A stretch of 64,000 bases of DNA from Sulfurimonas sp. (GCA_028044295.1 JAOFSE010000002.1:123668-187667); one strand, 5' to 3'. Shown: positions 10,981-21,855, numbered from the stretch's first letter. Translations and numbers: made by a program. The notes: generated by a model not told the origin, from the sequence alone.

Positions 10981-11505
10981 TCCAAATTTACCATCATTTC
11001 TTTTGTAAAGAACTCTAGTTTTATCTTCATTGTCTAGAAAAATCTCAAACATTTTATTTCCCTCTTTGAGGTCATTTAAAACATCTTCAACTTCACGAGG
11101 TTTATAAAGGTCAAGTTCTACGGGAATTATTTCATCTTCATTAGCTTCTGCAACTTGTTTTACATCTACATTTTCAGCCTTCATCTCATTCATGCCAACC
11201 TTACGGTGACCAACATCTTTGTCATGTATGCGACGCATTGCTTTTTGAGCTCTTGAAGTTGCTAGGTCTATAGCATTGTACAAGTCATCATCATTTTGCT
11301 TTATAATTATTGAGTTTTTATGAGCGAGGTGGATAGCAAACTCAACCATTGAATGCTCTTTACCTTTTTTTGTTTGTGCTGTAGCGATAACATTTACGGA
11401 GATAATATCCATGTTAAATTTGTTTAGTGTATCTACTGAGGTATTCATATGAGCTTTGATAGGCTCTGTAAGTTCTAAGTGTCTTCCAGTTAGAGAAATA
11501 TTCAT
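10972..11505 (-). CDS. hpf: Ribosome hibernation promoting factor HPF/RaiA (long form)
   Basis: MNISLTGRHLELTEPIKAHM...; C-terminal EVDDVLNDLKEGNKMFEIFLDNEDKTRVLYKRNDGKFGLY-like domain. Confidence 0.88.
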   Translation of the reverse strand: MNISLTGRHLELTEPIKAHMNTSVDTLNKFNMDIISVNVIATAQTKKGKEHSMVEFAIHLAHKNSIIIKQNDDDLYNAIDLATSRAQKAMRRIHDKDVGHRKVGMNEMKAENVDVKQVAEANEDEIIPVELDLYKPREVEDVLNDLKEGNKMFEIFLDNEDKTRVLYKRNDGKFGLY

Positions 11506-11550
11506 AATAATCCTTTGTATTCGTATATAAATTATTATATCATGAAAAGA

Positions 11551-12054
11551 TTAAAGTTTTTGAATAGTTCTTCTAAAATATCTGATAGGTTCAGTTCCCT
11601 CGTTTGTAGTAACTGTAATGTCCATTCGTACTGAACCACTCTGTTCAGGTGTAGTAACTGTAAAATAATCATCTAGTGCTGTTGCATTACAGGGTGATTC
11701 ATTTATGAGAAGAGTCGAAGGGTCATCATAATAGATATAATTTATAGTTACATTTACATCATAAACACCACTTGTATTTGCCGTGTAAACACCATTAGAG
11801 TAACTTCCATTCATGCTAGCAACTGTACAAGGATTAGCTTGTGCAATATTTAAAAGAGCTCTTTCAGCAGCACTTTTAGAGTAAAGTACTGACTGCTCAT
11901 AAAGATATAAATCTGTTGTCTGTTTACTTGTTTGTGTTGTTAAAGAGAGTGATAAAGCCATGATTGTAGAGATTACCACTATAACTATAATTGCCATTAT
12001 CATGGCAAAGCCAGTTTTCTTATGAGGCATCAGTAAATTGTTTTTTCTTTGCAC
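11551..12054 (-). CDS. Pseudopilin-like protein (MshP/PilX-like)
   Basis: HKKTGFAMIMAIIVIVVISTIMALSLSLTTQ N-terminal helix; overlaps preceding gene. Confidence 0.6.
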   Translation of the reverse strand: MQRKNNLLMPHKKTGFAMIMAIIVIVVISTIMALSLSLTTQTSKQTTDLYLYEQSVLYSKSAAERALLNIAQANPCTVASMNGSYSNGVYTANTSGVYDVNVTINYIYYDDPSTLLINESPCNATALDDYFTVTTPEQSGSVRMDITVTTNEGTEPIRYFRRTIQKL

Positions 12055-12965
12055 AGTGAATATCCCTCCCCATCTTCATTTCCATCTATAATATCAGTAC
12101 TAACACATACTTGAATTTTTACAACTGAACCTACAGCTTTAAACCTAAATGTATCTACATCTTCCATAAGAAGTTGGCTGTCTCCATCAGCATAAGTTTC
12201 TCCAGCCCAAGGTTGATAATCATAATGTAGAGTTAAGTTACCATCTGTGGAATGTACAACTGCATATGCTGTCCATGCAAGTTGGTAGTACTCATATACA
12301 TCTTCTCCCGTGAAATTATTATCGCCTCCTGTATCTCCATTTACTGGTATAAGTAAGTTCTCTTGACCAGGGGTTAAACTTCTTCTTATAGGGTGCATAG
12401 TAGAACTTTGATTAATCATACCTGTTCCTGTTGTTTCCCATCCATAACCAGTTTGAATATTACTGTCTGAGCCTATAAAGTATATTGCAGAATCATTTAT
12501 ACCACTTGTTCCAGCTCCACCACTGGATAAAATCCCTATAAGAGTATTAAGTGCTGTAGTATTTGTCTCTGGAGAATCTAAAAAGTTTGTTGATGAATTC
12601 TCTAAGTCAATTATCCCACTCCATAAAGGGTCTAAATCTCCACGAAGACCCTCTATATCTGTTCCTACCCACTCTAATATGTTCGCATCATCCCCAAGCG
12701 TAGAACCGGATAAAGCTTCAAATGCTGGTACTGCTATAGGGGAAATTCCATCCCTTGCAATAATAGAGTCTTTTATACGAAACTGTAGTCTTGAAGCGAT
12801 ACCTTCAACAGCTGCAGTACTTCGTGATTGAAGAGAGTTGTTAATTTGCGAAAAAATAAAGTTATTGTATGCTTGAGATAAAAACTCAAGCCCAAATTTA
12901 CTAAGTATTCCCATGATAACTATAACAAAGATGAGTTCCATCATAGTAAAGCCAACTCTACGCAT
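12030..12965 (-). CDS. Prepilin-type N-terminal methylation protein (MshO/PilW-like)
   Basis: MRRVGFTMMELIFVIVIMGILSKFGLEFLSQ. Confidence 0.75.
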   Translation of the reverse strand: MRRVGFTMMELIFVIVIMGILSKFGLEFLSQAYNNFIFSQINNSLQSRSTAAVEGIASRLQFRIKDSIIARDGISPIAVPAFEALSGSTLGDDANILEWVGTDIEGLRGDLDPLWSGIIDLENSSTNFLDSPETNTTALNTLIGILSSGGAGTSGINDSAIYFIGSDSNIQTGYGWETTGTGMINQSSTMHPIRRSLTPGQENLLIPVNGDTGGDNNFTGEDVYEYYQLAWTAYAVVHSTDGNLTLHYDYQPWAGETYADGDSQLLMEDVDTFRFKAVGSVVKIQVCVSTDIIDGNEDGEGYSLCKEKTIY

Positions 12966-13576
12966 TAAAATCTCCTCTTATAGTAGTCAATTTCACCGAT
13001 GTTAGCACTTTGCATTCGGAGTCTTGTTATAAGATTTCCATCATTATCTGTAACTAGTGAAGTTAAGGTTTTTATATCACCAGCTCTTGTTACTAAAAGA
13101 GTACTTCTATAAGTCTCTTTATATCCAGTAGCATTTGTTATATTGTCAGTAAATAATTCATCATTGGTAGAATGATGAGCATTGTTGAGGCTAATAAATG
13201 TAGCATTTGCTGAATCATCTACATTCCCACTAGTATCGTCCACACATCTTCTATGAAGAGTTTGGGCTATATGACCAGGACGAAGTCTATTTCTAGAGCT
13301 TGAAGTATTGTTTTCACAGCTAGAACCAATATCTACAACACGAGATAAATGACTCATATTGTTATCACTCATAGAGTTTGTATCCCAGTACCCAGCGGAG
13401 GCACCCATAAGTTCAGTTGAACCTGCAAATATCGCTTCTTGAAGGATATTATTCTCTATAGTTTCTGAAGTTATCCTAGCCATCATAGGAAGTGACATAA
13501 CAGCTATGGACATAATTACGATAGCAAAAATCAGCTCTATAAGGGTAAAAGCTTTTTTATAAGACTTTTTTACCAC
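12965..13576 (-). CDS. Prepilin-type N-terminal methylation protein (MshD/PilV-like)
   Basis: KKAFTLIELIFAIVIMSIAVMSLP; start overlaps stop of the 1315 aa ORF. Confidence 0.75.
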   Translation of the reverse strand: MVKKSYKKAFTLIELIFAIVIMSIAVMSLPMMARITSETIENNILQEAIFAGSTELMGASAGYWDTNSMSDNNMSHLSRVVDIGSSCENNTSSSRNRLRPGHIAQTLHRRCVDDTSGNVDDSANATFISLNNAHHSTNDELFTDNITNATGYKETYRSTLLVTRAGDIKTLTSLVTDNDGNLITRLRMQSANIGEIDYYKRRF

Positions 13577-16500
13577 ATGCTTCTCCTGTTAGTTTTAACA
13601 GCTGGTGCATCTTTGGTAGTAGTGTTTGTCTCATGAGCACCACTCCATCCAGTTCCAGGAACATCAAACTCTACAGAGAAGTTGTTCCGAGTTGATGTAG
13701 GGTCATTTTTGTTATAGATCAGCCAACCAGATGCATTGTTCTCCATGGTAGTCTTGTATGGATAATAATCCGTACCACTCGTATGGTCGTAAGTTAAGTT
13801 AGCAAAGTCTTGGACTATTCCACCTGTAGTTGCAGTCGCTGTTACATTAGTTAAAGTTCTTTCTGTTACAGTTCCAGCATTACCACCACTTGGTGTATGA
13901 CTCTCATTTATAAACCATCTAATATCATCACTTCTTTTAGATGGTAAACCTTGCTGAAGAAGAGATTTATTACAATCATTTCCATTTACATTTTCAAAAC
14001 AGTACACTTCATAATGGAGGTTAGCTGTATACGGAGCATCAGTATCAACACTATATCTTTGTCTAGTCGCATGTGTCCTACCATAGTAATGTTTGATAGT
14101 TTGGTTCAAGTCTAATTCACCATAAGATTCTCTAGAACCTAAGTTAGCAAGCATTGTACAGTTTGCTGATGTTGTACATTTAGTAGAGTATTTACTAAAT
14201 GTTAGTGTTTCAGGGTTCTGAACATCGGTAGTGTTTCTATCAAAATTTAGGTTTAAGTTAGTGTTTACTACACCATTATTCGATTTGTTAAAGTCATCTG
14301 TTGCTAAGTCTATTGTATTTATAGAAATATTCATACTTCCATTCTTATCATTAGCACTTAAATCAGTATTTTTAAACATATATCTATAGTTATTTAAAGT
14401 AGAAGCCGCTAAAGTTTTATCGATGCTTAGACTTACCGGCTCTGCAAAACATTCATCAACAAAATTACTAAGAGTAGAGTTATCTTCACCTTCTGCTATA
14501 ATTGGGCCATTTAAGTGAAAAGACATTTCTTCATCTTGATCCATATCTGTCATATATATAAATGTATTGGTATTAAATACTTCGTTATTGTCTTGACCAT
14601 GAGAGGGAATAATAGTTGGATCCATTCTAAATCGATATGGATGGAATTTTAAGTTGTAATCTCTATATTTTATATTAGAAGCTCCACCATAACTTGCATC
14701 ATGATTTGAACTAATATTACAACCATTTTTAAGGCTTTGCGTAACTCCTCCATATAATTTAGTATTTGATATATTTGGCGTACAGTCAAGGTATCCATCA
14801 AAATAGGGTGATACATGATGCGTCATTTGACTTGCATTTGAATCAACACTTGTCCATGTTACATCTTCTACATGTAGTTTATATATACCAACTTCAGGCA
14901 TACTTGAATTTGTCTCTAAAAAACCTTCATTTAGAGTGTGTGATAGTGGTTTTGAAGTGATATCATTACATCCTGTAATGGTTGTAGCTCCTGGAGTCCA
15001 TTGGTATTCGATAGTATCACTTGATGAAGAAAGAAAACTTTTTCTATAGCCAGATGATGGATTATTACTAATGTGGTCTGTCGCAGTAATTGCTAAACTA
15101 TACTGATAACCAGAAGCTAAATGATTTATATCGGTTGAAGGATCTGGAGTTGTTACTCCTGAAACATTTGTCAATATAGGGAGAATAGAAGCTGAGTTTG
15201 TTTGGTTTTGGTCTTGTATTTTAATCATAAATGCTTCAGGACGAATGGAAAAGTTGTCTCTTGAACAAACAAATTTTGTGTTTCTACCATAAATACATTC
15301 CATACATTCTTCAACTTCAGCTAAATCCATACCACTATTACCATTACCCCCACCATTACTTCCACAAGCAGATGGAACAGTTGGTATTGATCCACTTAAA
15401 CACTTTTCTCCGCTATAAGATGTGAAATTTTTTAACTTATAAGCACTATTACAGTCAGAAGAGGAAATATCCAAATTATCATCTGAACACTCTAGCAATT
15501 GTAAACCGCCATCTTCATCAGTATTATATGAAACCCTAAAAGCGGCATTTTCTGTAGCCTTTGAATAAAAAGATCCACCAAAAGCTGTAGAGTTCATGTC
15601 TACGCTTGTTCCATTAATCATTAACCACACTTTGTCATTTATTTTACTTTCTATTTCAGAACAAGAAGCATCCGTATAGTGAAAACCACTATTATTAATA
15701 ATCTCAACTGCAACAAGAGTAGAAATTGACTTTAGGGTATCTGGTGAAGATGGATAGTCTAGAGCAATAACTTTTGTATCAGCAGCTCTATTTACAATTT
15801 GAGTTGGAAGATTATAAAAAGAGTCTGTATTATTATAGTATTCGTTATGAACAATGTTAAATATTCCATTTGCTGGTTCATATGAGTGTAGAGTATTTTG
15901 GCATAAATCAACTCTTGCTCCAAGTTCTAACTCATAATCAAGTGAAGTTGAGGCATCAATAACCAACTTGTAGTTTCCAACTATATCTATTGGCATATCT
16001 AAAGAGGTAGTTAAAGGATTTATTTTATAGTAAAAATAAGCATAGTCTTGGGATTCCATATTATTAAAAGGTATATTGCTGATATTTGTATCACTTACAA
16101 CTAATGGCCAGTCTGCATCATCTTTAGCAGTTGCAACAGTTTGACCCACATTAGCTACCCTTGTTGTATCTCTTATATAGGTAGCTTGAGAAGTATTGAT
16201 ATCACGAACATTAAATGTAAGGTCTGAAATAGATAAATCACTGTCTATAAGGTTTTTAATAAATATTTTAACCTCTACAGGAGTTCCAGTTGTAAGGTTA
16301 CTACCCTTAATGTATGGATTATTATTTCCATTATTATCTTCTGTAAATTCATTATTGTCTTGTTTATATGAATAGTCATAACAAAACTGTGGTTCATAAA
16401 CTTCGGTTGAAACTACTACGGTACTTGCATAAAAGGAATCACTGTTAGTTTTGATTTTTACGTCTAAACCATCTTCTGTGTTACCAATTATCTTTTGAGA

Positions 16501-17517
16501 AGTATTAGGATTATCTGTACTGTCTCCTATTTCAATAGAATGAAGATCAATCGCGTAGTTATACTGAAGAGATGGTGAACGAGTTAGAGACCCAGGATAA
16601 CCATCGGGTAAAGATATACCAGATACGAAAACATTATTTGAATTACCACCCTCATAAATGATATTTGTAAAGTCAGTTGTATCAGGATTATTATGAGCTC
16701 TTATAAGTAATTGGTCACCTGAAAATGCAGCGTCACCCTCAGCTGTAAAGATTGACATGGTTGCATTTACATTTTCTGATCTTGGAGTATAAAAACCGGA
16801 AATCTCAAAGTCTGTATCCGGAACACCATTACCATCTAGAATTGCTTTGAATCCATTAAATACAGATATATCTCTCTTAGCTATTGTTGAAGATTTATCG
16901 TTATCATGATAAATTACAGCAATCATCCAAGCTCCAAAGTTACCATCTGGATTACTTGTAGCTCCAGTGTCAGTAAATAAATTGTTGATTTTATATGTAC
17001 CTTCACCACCAGATTTAACTATGTCAGTTATTTCTGTGTATGATTGATATGTAAGAAACCATCTTCCATTTTGTTTTGTGTATGTATCATGTTTAGAGTC
17101 AGCTGTCCATGTTGGTGTATGATTAACATTATCTGGTGTTGTTATTGTTAAAGTTTTTGCTGAAGCTGCATTAAAGTTTGTGATTGCGGTTGCTTCAGTA
17201 GTAGCTTCAGGAGCTACACCCATCCAAAAAATACCAGCCCATTTGATATCATAGTCTGAAACAGGTATATCTAAGTCAGCAGAGGAGTCAGTTATAGTTT
17301 GTAAATCAACATCATCATTTTGAGCAGCAGTATCTTGGCATGTACCATCATTGTTTTTAGGACATAAAACAGTATTACCAATAAAAATAACATCTCCACG
17401 AACAACTGAGTGTTTAATAACTTCAAAATCTCTACCACCATCACCATTAGCAGAGAATAAAGAGGAGGTAAAAAGGATTGATAGTATTAGGACAGAATAA
17501 AGTTTAAAGAATTTCAT
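13570..17517 (-). CDS. Large exported protein (1315 aa), candidate pilus-associated/adhesin-like (MshQ-like position)
   Basis: Signal peptide MKFFKLYSVLILSILFTSSLFSANGDGG; Asn/Ser/Thr-rich; CMECIYG Cys motif; cotranscribed with three pseudopilins. Confidence 0.6.
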   Translation of the reverse strand: MKFFKLYSVLILSILFTSSLFSANGDGGRDFEVIKHSVVRGDVIFIGNTVLCPKNNDGTCQDTAAQNDDVDLQTITDSSADLDIPVSDYDIKWAGIFWMGVAPEATTEATAITNFNAASAKTLTITTPDNVNHTPTWTADSKHDTYTKQNGRWFLTYQSYTEITDIVKSGGEGTYKINNLFTDTGATSNPDGNFGAWMIAVIYHDNDKSSTIAKRDISVFNGFKAILDGNGVPDTDFEISGFYTPRSENVNATMSIFTAEGDAAFSGDQLLIRAHNNPDTTDFTNIIYEGGNSNNVFVSGISLPDGYPGSLTRSPSLQYNYAIDLHSIEIGDSTDNPNTSQKIIGNTEDGLDVKIKTNSDSFYASTVVVSTEVYEPQFCYDYSYKQDNNEFTEDNNGNNNPYIKGSNLTTGTPVEVKIFIKNLIDSDLSISDLTFNVRDINTSQATYIRDTTRVANVGQTVATAKDDADWPLVVSDTNISNIPFNNMESQDYAYFYYKINPLTTSLDMPIDIVGNYKLVIDASTSLDYELELGARVDLCQNTLHSYEPANGIFNIVHNEYYNNTDSFYNLPTQIVNRAADTKVIALDYPSSPDTLKSISTLVAVEIINNSGFHYTDASCSEIESKINDKVWLMINGTSVDMNSTAFGGSFYSKATENAAFRVSYNTDEDGGLQLLECSDDNLDISSSDCNSAYKLKNFTSYSGEKCLSGSIPTVPSACGSNGGGNGNSGMDLAEVEECMECIYGRNTKFVCSRDNFSIRPEAFMIKIQDQNQTNSASILPILTNVSGVTTPDPSTDINHLASGYQYSLAITATDHISNNPSSGYRKSFLSSSSDTIEYQWTPGATTITGCNDITSKPLSHTLNEGFLETNSSMPEVGIYKLHVEDVTWTSVDSNASQMTHHVSPYFDGYLDCTPNISNTKLYGGVTQSLKNGCNISSNHDASYGGASNIKYRDYNLKFHPYRFRMDPTIIPSHGQDNNEVFNTNTFIYMTDMDQDEEMSFHLNGPIIAEGEDNSTLSNFVDECFAEPVSLSIDKTLAASTLNNYRYMFKNTDLSANDKNGSMNISINTIDLATDDFNKSNNGVVNTNLNLNFDRNTTDVQNPETLTFSKYSTKCTTSANCTMLANLGSRESYGELDLNQTIKHYYGRTHATRQRYSVDTDAPYTANLHYEVYCFENVNGNDCNKSLLQQGLPSKRSDDIRWFINESHTPSGGNAGTVTERTLTNVTATATTGGIVQDFANLTYDHTSGTDYYPYKTTMENNASGWLIYNKNDPTSTRNNFSVEFDVPGTGWSGAHETNTTTKDAPAVKTNRRSMW

Positions 17518-17661
17518 GAAAAGCTCCTTGGAGGCACATAATTAATTGCACATCAAGAATCGGGCTCAGTAGCAATTTTTACATGTAATTAGTATATTAT
17601 ACATATAAAAGCACTTAATAACTACTGAATATAATAATATATAGCTATATTATAAGAAAAA

Positions 17662-18042
17662 CTATTTACCCAAAAAAGTAGATATTTTTTCTGCAACACT
17701 GTATTTTACACTGTCTTGAAGTATTATTTGGGCTGCTAAGTTGTTGTCTGTGTTAAAAACTACTGGACCAATAAAGTTGATAACTGAGTCTTCTATAGGT
17801 GTTTGTATTAGAACAATATTCAATATGATGATATTAGAATCTTTATTTATACTTAAAAGTTCTTGGACTGAATCTGGCACTTCAAAATCATATTCTCTTA
17901 ATACAAATGGATCGATTAGAGTAAATGATATATGTTCATCATCTAATGATTGCATTTTCATGAAAATATCATCAATCTTTTCTAAGCTTACTTGCTTAAC
18001 ATTTTCAAATCCTAAAAGAGGTACACATATTTCAAATTTCAT
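17662..18042 (-). CDS. fliW: Flagellar assembly factor FliW
   Basis: LLGFENVKQVSLEKIDD..FTLIDPFVLREYDFEVPDSVQELLSI..NIVLIQTPIEDSVINFIGPVVFN. Confidence 0.85.
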   Translation of the reverse strand: MKFEICVPLLGFENVKQVSLEKIDDIFMKMQSLDDEHISFTLIDPFVLREYDFEVPDSVQELLSINKDSNIIILNIVLIQTPIEDSVINFIGPVVFNTDNNLAAQIILQDSVKYSVAEKISTFLGK

Positions 18043-18182
18043 AAAAGCCCTTGTTTATTGGTAGTATTTGCTACTTATCTTTCTAATTGTAGTACTTAAA
18101 GCATAAAATGTACCTAAGTTTAACAAGCGTTGTATATCTTTTGGATAAAATAACAACCTATTTATTATTAGGAAAATATTAT

Positions 18183-19046
18183 ATGAAATCAAAATGTTAT
18201 TTATTAGTTGTCTCGTTAATTGTAATAGGACTTTTTAGTGGTTGTTCAAAAAATATAGATGAGTATAACAAACCTGCAATCTACTGGTATTCAAAGTTAG
18301 TTAGTAATGTTGCAAACGGAGACTTAGAAAATGCAGACCAATATTACAGTTCGCTACAAGGTGAACATATAGGTTCACCTTTACTTCCAGAGGCTACAAT
18401 GATTTTAGCAATTGCACATATGCAATATGAAGAGTACCTCTTAAGTGATCATTTTTTAGATGAGTATATTAAAAGATATGCAACTGCAAATGAAAAAGAA
18501 CAAGCAGAATTTCTAAAAATAAAATCTAAGTATATGGCATTACCAAACCCAAGACGTGATCAAGGACTTATAGATGAAGCTATTGTAGAAGGTGAGAAGT
18601 TTAAAAGAGAGTATCCAAACTCTATGTACATAGAAGTTGTAAATACAATTTTAACAAGGTTATACCTTGCCCAAGCTGTACTTAATGAAACGATTGCAGA
18701 TTTATATGAGAGAATAGATAAACCAAAAGGTGCAGCTTATTATAAAAACTTAAATCCTCAACCTTGGATAGTCTGGAACGACATAAATAGAGCTAACACT
18801 GGTTGGTTTAGAGAGCTATTTGAAGGTGATGGAACTTCTAGTTGGTACGAGTATATGATTCCCGATACTAAAAGTGTAGTTTCTAGAAATTCTATTTCAG
18901 AAGAAGACTTCTTAGGCGAAGAGTATAAAGCAAAAGTTATTAAAACAGTTGAGAAAGTTAAAGAAGAAGATGATGACTCTAGTTGGTATGACTTTTTAAA
19001 CCCATGGAGTAAATTAGATAATAAAGGTGAAAACTATGAAGCTTAG
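18183..19046 (+). CDS. bamD: Outer membrane assembly lipoprotein BamD
   Basis: Lipobox LFSGCSK; ADQYYSSLQGEHIGSPLLPEATMILAIAHMQYEEYLLSDHFLDEYIKRY (TPR); upstream of lon. Confidence 0.82.
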   Translation: MKSKCYLLVVSLIVIGLFSGCSKNIDEYNKPAIYWYSKLVSNVANGDLENADQYYSSLQGEHIGSPLLPEATMILAIAHMQYEEYLLSDHFLDEYIKRYATANEKEQAEFLKIKSKYMALPNPRRDQGLIDEAIVEGEKFKREYPNSMYIEVVNTILTRLYLAQAVLNETIADLYERIDKPKGAAYYKNLNPQPWIVWNDINRANTGWFRELFEGDGTSSWYEYMIPDTKSVVSRNSISEEDFLGEEYKAKVIKTVEKVKEEDDDSSWYDFLNPWSKLDNKGENYEA

Positions 19047-21450
19047 TGATTATGGAGAATTTCCATCGAATATACCAGTTATAGCAGAGGACGAACTTTT
19101 TTTATACCCATTTATGATTTCACCACTTTTTTTAAGTGATGAAAGCAATATTGAAGCTGCAACAAAAGCTATTGAAGAAAATTCTTTAGTAATTGTATGT
19201 CCTACGCAAGCATCAAAAGAAGGGGAAAGAGACTTTGACTCCTTATATGATGCAGGAGTAGTTGGCTCTATTATGAGAAAAGTGGCTTTACCAGATGGTA
19301 GAGTTAAGGTTCTTTTTCAAGGGCTTGCTCGTGCTAAAACATTTGGTAAAGTTTCGGATAACCCGTTAACTGCAAGTGTAGATATAATAGAAGCAGTAAA
19401 TGTTGATTCTTTAAAAATTGATGCTATTTTAGAAGTTGTTCGTGAAAAGGTTAGAACACTTTCAAGTGTAAGCAACTATTTTCCACCCGATTTACTAAGA
19501 ACAATAGAGGAAAATCATGATCATAATAGAATCATTGATTTAATATGTTCAAGTGTGAAACTAAAAAAAGAGCAAGCGTATAATCTTTTCGTAGAATTCG
19601 ATACTGAAAAAAGATTTCTAGATCTTATTGAGTACCTTATAGATGAAATTGAAGCAAATAAACTTCAAAAAGAGATTCGATCTAAGGTTCATACTCATAT
19701 AGAGAAGGTAAATAAAGAGTACTTCTTAAAAGAACAACTAAAACAGATACAAAAAGAACTTGGTAGTGATACTGCAAGAGATGAAGAGATTGAAGAGTAT
19801 CAAAAGAAATTAGAAGCAAAAAAAGACAAGATGGGTGAGGATGCTTATAAGGAAGTAAATAAGCAGATAGAGAGGTTCTCTCGTATGCATCCAGACTCTT
19901 CTGATGCGTCTATGACCCAAACTTATCTTGATTGGGTATTAGAGATTCCATTTGGTGACTTAAGTAAGAGAGCTTTACATATCTCTGATGTTGAAAAGCA
20001 ATTGGATAAAGATCACTATTCACTAGAAAAACCAAAAGAGAGAATCGCTGAATTTTTCGCAGTAAAAGAACTTATGGATCTAAGAGGTATAAAAGGTGAA
20101 AGTGCAGGAGCAATACTATGTTTCTCCGGACCTCCAGGTGTTGGTAAAACATCCCTAGCTAACTCCATAGCAAAAGCATTAAAAAGACCACTTGTGCGTA
20201 TAGCCCTTGGTGGACTCGAAGATGTTAATGAACTAAGAGGTCATAGAAGAACTTATGTTGGTGCTATGCCTGGACGTATTACACAGGGTTTAATAGACTC
20301 TAAAAAGATGAATCCAGTAGTTGTACTAGATGAGATAGATAAAGTTGCAAAATCAGGACGTGGTGATCCAACTGCTGCTTTACTAGAAATACTAGATCCA
20401 GAGCAAAATAAAGAATTTAGAGATTATTACCTGAACTTTAATATAGATCTTTCTAAGGTAATATTTATTGCTACTGCAAATGATGTAGGTCGTATTCCTG
20501 CACCTCTTCGTGATAGAATGGAATTTATCCAAATAAGTTCATATACACCTCAAGAAAAATTTGAGATTGCATCAAGATATCTTGTTCCTCAAGAGTTAAA
20601 AAAGCATGGTTTGAAAAAGAGTGAAGTTAGTATCTCTAAGCCAGCATTAAAAGAGCTTATACATAGTTATACGCGTGAAGCAGGAGTTAGAAACTTACGT
20701 CGTCGTCTTGCAAACATGTCAAGAAAAGTAGCACGTGAAATTTTAGAAAAACCAGAGACTAAAAAAGTTACTCTAAATCTTAAAAATCTAAAAGATTATT
20801 TTGATAAAACAGTATTTGAAATAGAGAAAACTACTAAAGTACCAGTAATTGGTGTAGTTAATGGACTAGCATGGACAGCAGTTGGTGGAGATGTACTTAA
20901 AATAGAGAGTATGCGTATCAAAGGTAAGGGTGGCATGCAATTAACTGGTAGTCTTGGTGAGGTGATGAAAGAGTCAGCTCGTATTGCATATAGTGTTGTT
21001 AAAAGTCTTATAGATACAAAAAAATTAAAAATAGATCCTAAAAATATTCCTATGACATTTAAAGAAAAAGAGGATAAGATTAAAATGGATCCTAGTGAAG
21101 TTTATAAACGATATGACCTACACCTTCATGTTCCAGATGGTGCAACACCAAAAGATGGACCAAGTGCAGGTATCGCTATGGTTAGTGTTATATCATCTAT
21201 ACTCAGTTCTAAAAAAGTTCGTTCAGAAATCGCAATGACTGGTGAAGTTTCATTAAGTGGAGATGTATTGCCAATTGGTGGACTTAAAGAGAAGTTAATT
21301 GCTGCACATAAAGCAGGAATGACTAAGGCTCTTATACCTATGAAAAACTACGAAAGAGATATAGAGGATATTCCTTTAGAAGTAAGAGAGTCTGTAGAGA
21401 TTATTGGTGTTACAAGAGTTGAAGAGGTTTTAAAAGAGATTCTAATATAG
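19036..21450 (+). CDS. lon: ATP-dependent protease La (Lon)
   Basis: GPPGVGKTSLANSIAKAL, LDEIDKV, catalytic PKDGPSAGIAM. Confidence 0.96.
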   Translation: MKLSDYGEFPSNIPVIAEDELFLYPFMISPLFLSDESNIEAATKAIEENSLVIVCPTQASKEGERDFDSLYDAGVVGSIMRKVALPDGRVKVLFQGLARAKTFGKVSDNPLTASVDIIEAVNVDSLKIDAILEVVREKVRTLSSVSNYFPPDLLRTIEENHDHNRIIDLICSSVKLKKEQAYNLFVEFDTEKRFLDLIEYLIDEIEANKLQKEIRSKVHTHIEKVNKEYFLKEQLKQIQKELGSDTARDEEIEEYQKKLEAKKDKMGEDAYKEVNKQIERFSRMHPDSSDASMTQTYLDWVLEIPFGDLSKRALHISDVEKQLDKDHYSLEKPKERIAEFFAVKELMDLRGIKGESAGAILCFSGPPGVGKTSLANSIAKALKRPLVRIALGGLEDVNELRGHRRTYVGAMPGRITQGLIDSKKMNPVVVLDEIDKVAKSGRGDPTAALLEILDPEQNKEFRDYYLNFNIDLSKVIFIATANDVGRIPAPLRDRMEFIQISSYTPQEKFEIASRYLVPQELKKHGLKKSEVSISKPALKELIHSYTREAGVRNLRRRLANMSRKVAREILEKPETKKVTLNLKNLKDYFDKTVFEIEKTTKVPVIGVVNGLAWTAVGGDVLKIESMRIKGKGGMQLTGSLGEVMKESARIAYSVVKSLIDTKKLKIDPKNIPMTFKEKEDKIKMDPSEVYKRYDLHLHVPDGATPKDGPSAGIAMVSVISSILSSKKVRSEIAMTGEVSLSGDVLPIGGLKEKLIAAHKAGMTKALIPMKNYERDIEDIPLEVRESVEIIGVTRVEEVLKEILI

Positions 21451-21460
21451 AATCTCTTTT
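21432..21460. terminator. Intrinsic terminator (bidirectional) overlapping the lon stop codon
   Basis: Perfect stem AAAAGAGATTCT-aatat-AGAATCTCTTTT; between convergent genes. Confidence 0.8.
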
Positions 21461-21466
21461 TGGTTA

Positions 21467-21841
21467 TTAAACTAAAATAGAAGATATTTTAGTGAATAGC
21501 TCACTATTTCTAATTGGTTTCATAAGAAACCCATTTGCTCCCAGCTCTAAAGCTTCACTTCTTTTTGTTTCATCTGTTGTTAAAACAATTATAGGCATTT
21601 GTTCTATATTTTCATCTGAACGTACAACTTTAAGTACTTCTATACCATTCATTACTGGCATAATAATATCAAGTAGCATAAGGTCTATATCTGGTCTACT
21701 TTTTATTACACCTATTGCGTCAGAACCATTTTTAGCCTCTAATACTTCTTTTACATCTTCATGTTTTGTAAGCATTGATTTTAAAAGCTTTAAGTTTATC
21801 ATATCGTCGTCTACTGCTAAAATTACTAATTCTTTTGACAT
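21467..21841 (-). CDS. CheY-like response regulator
   Basis: VDDDMINLKLL, LMLLDIIMPVMNG, LTTDE, MKPI. Confidence 0.9.
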   Translation of the reverse strand: MSKELVILAVDDDMINLKLLKSMLTKHEDVKEVLEAKNGSDAIGVIKSRPDIDLMLLDIIMPVMNGIEVLKVVRSDENIEQMPIIVLTTDETKRSEALELGANGFLMKPIRNSELFTKISSILV

Positions 21842-21855
21842 GTTTTACCTTTTGT

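Noticed and set aside
14766-15425. Small plus-strand ORFs inside the 1315-aa gene
   Set aside because: No start context or domain; antisense of a long intact ORF.
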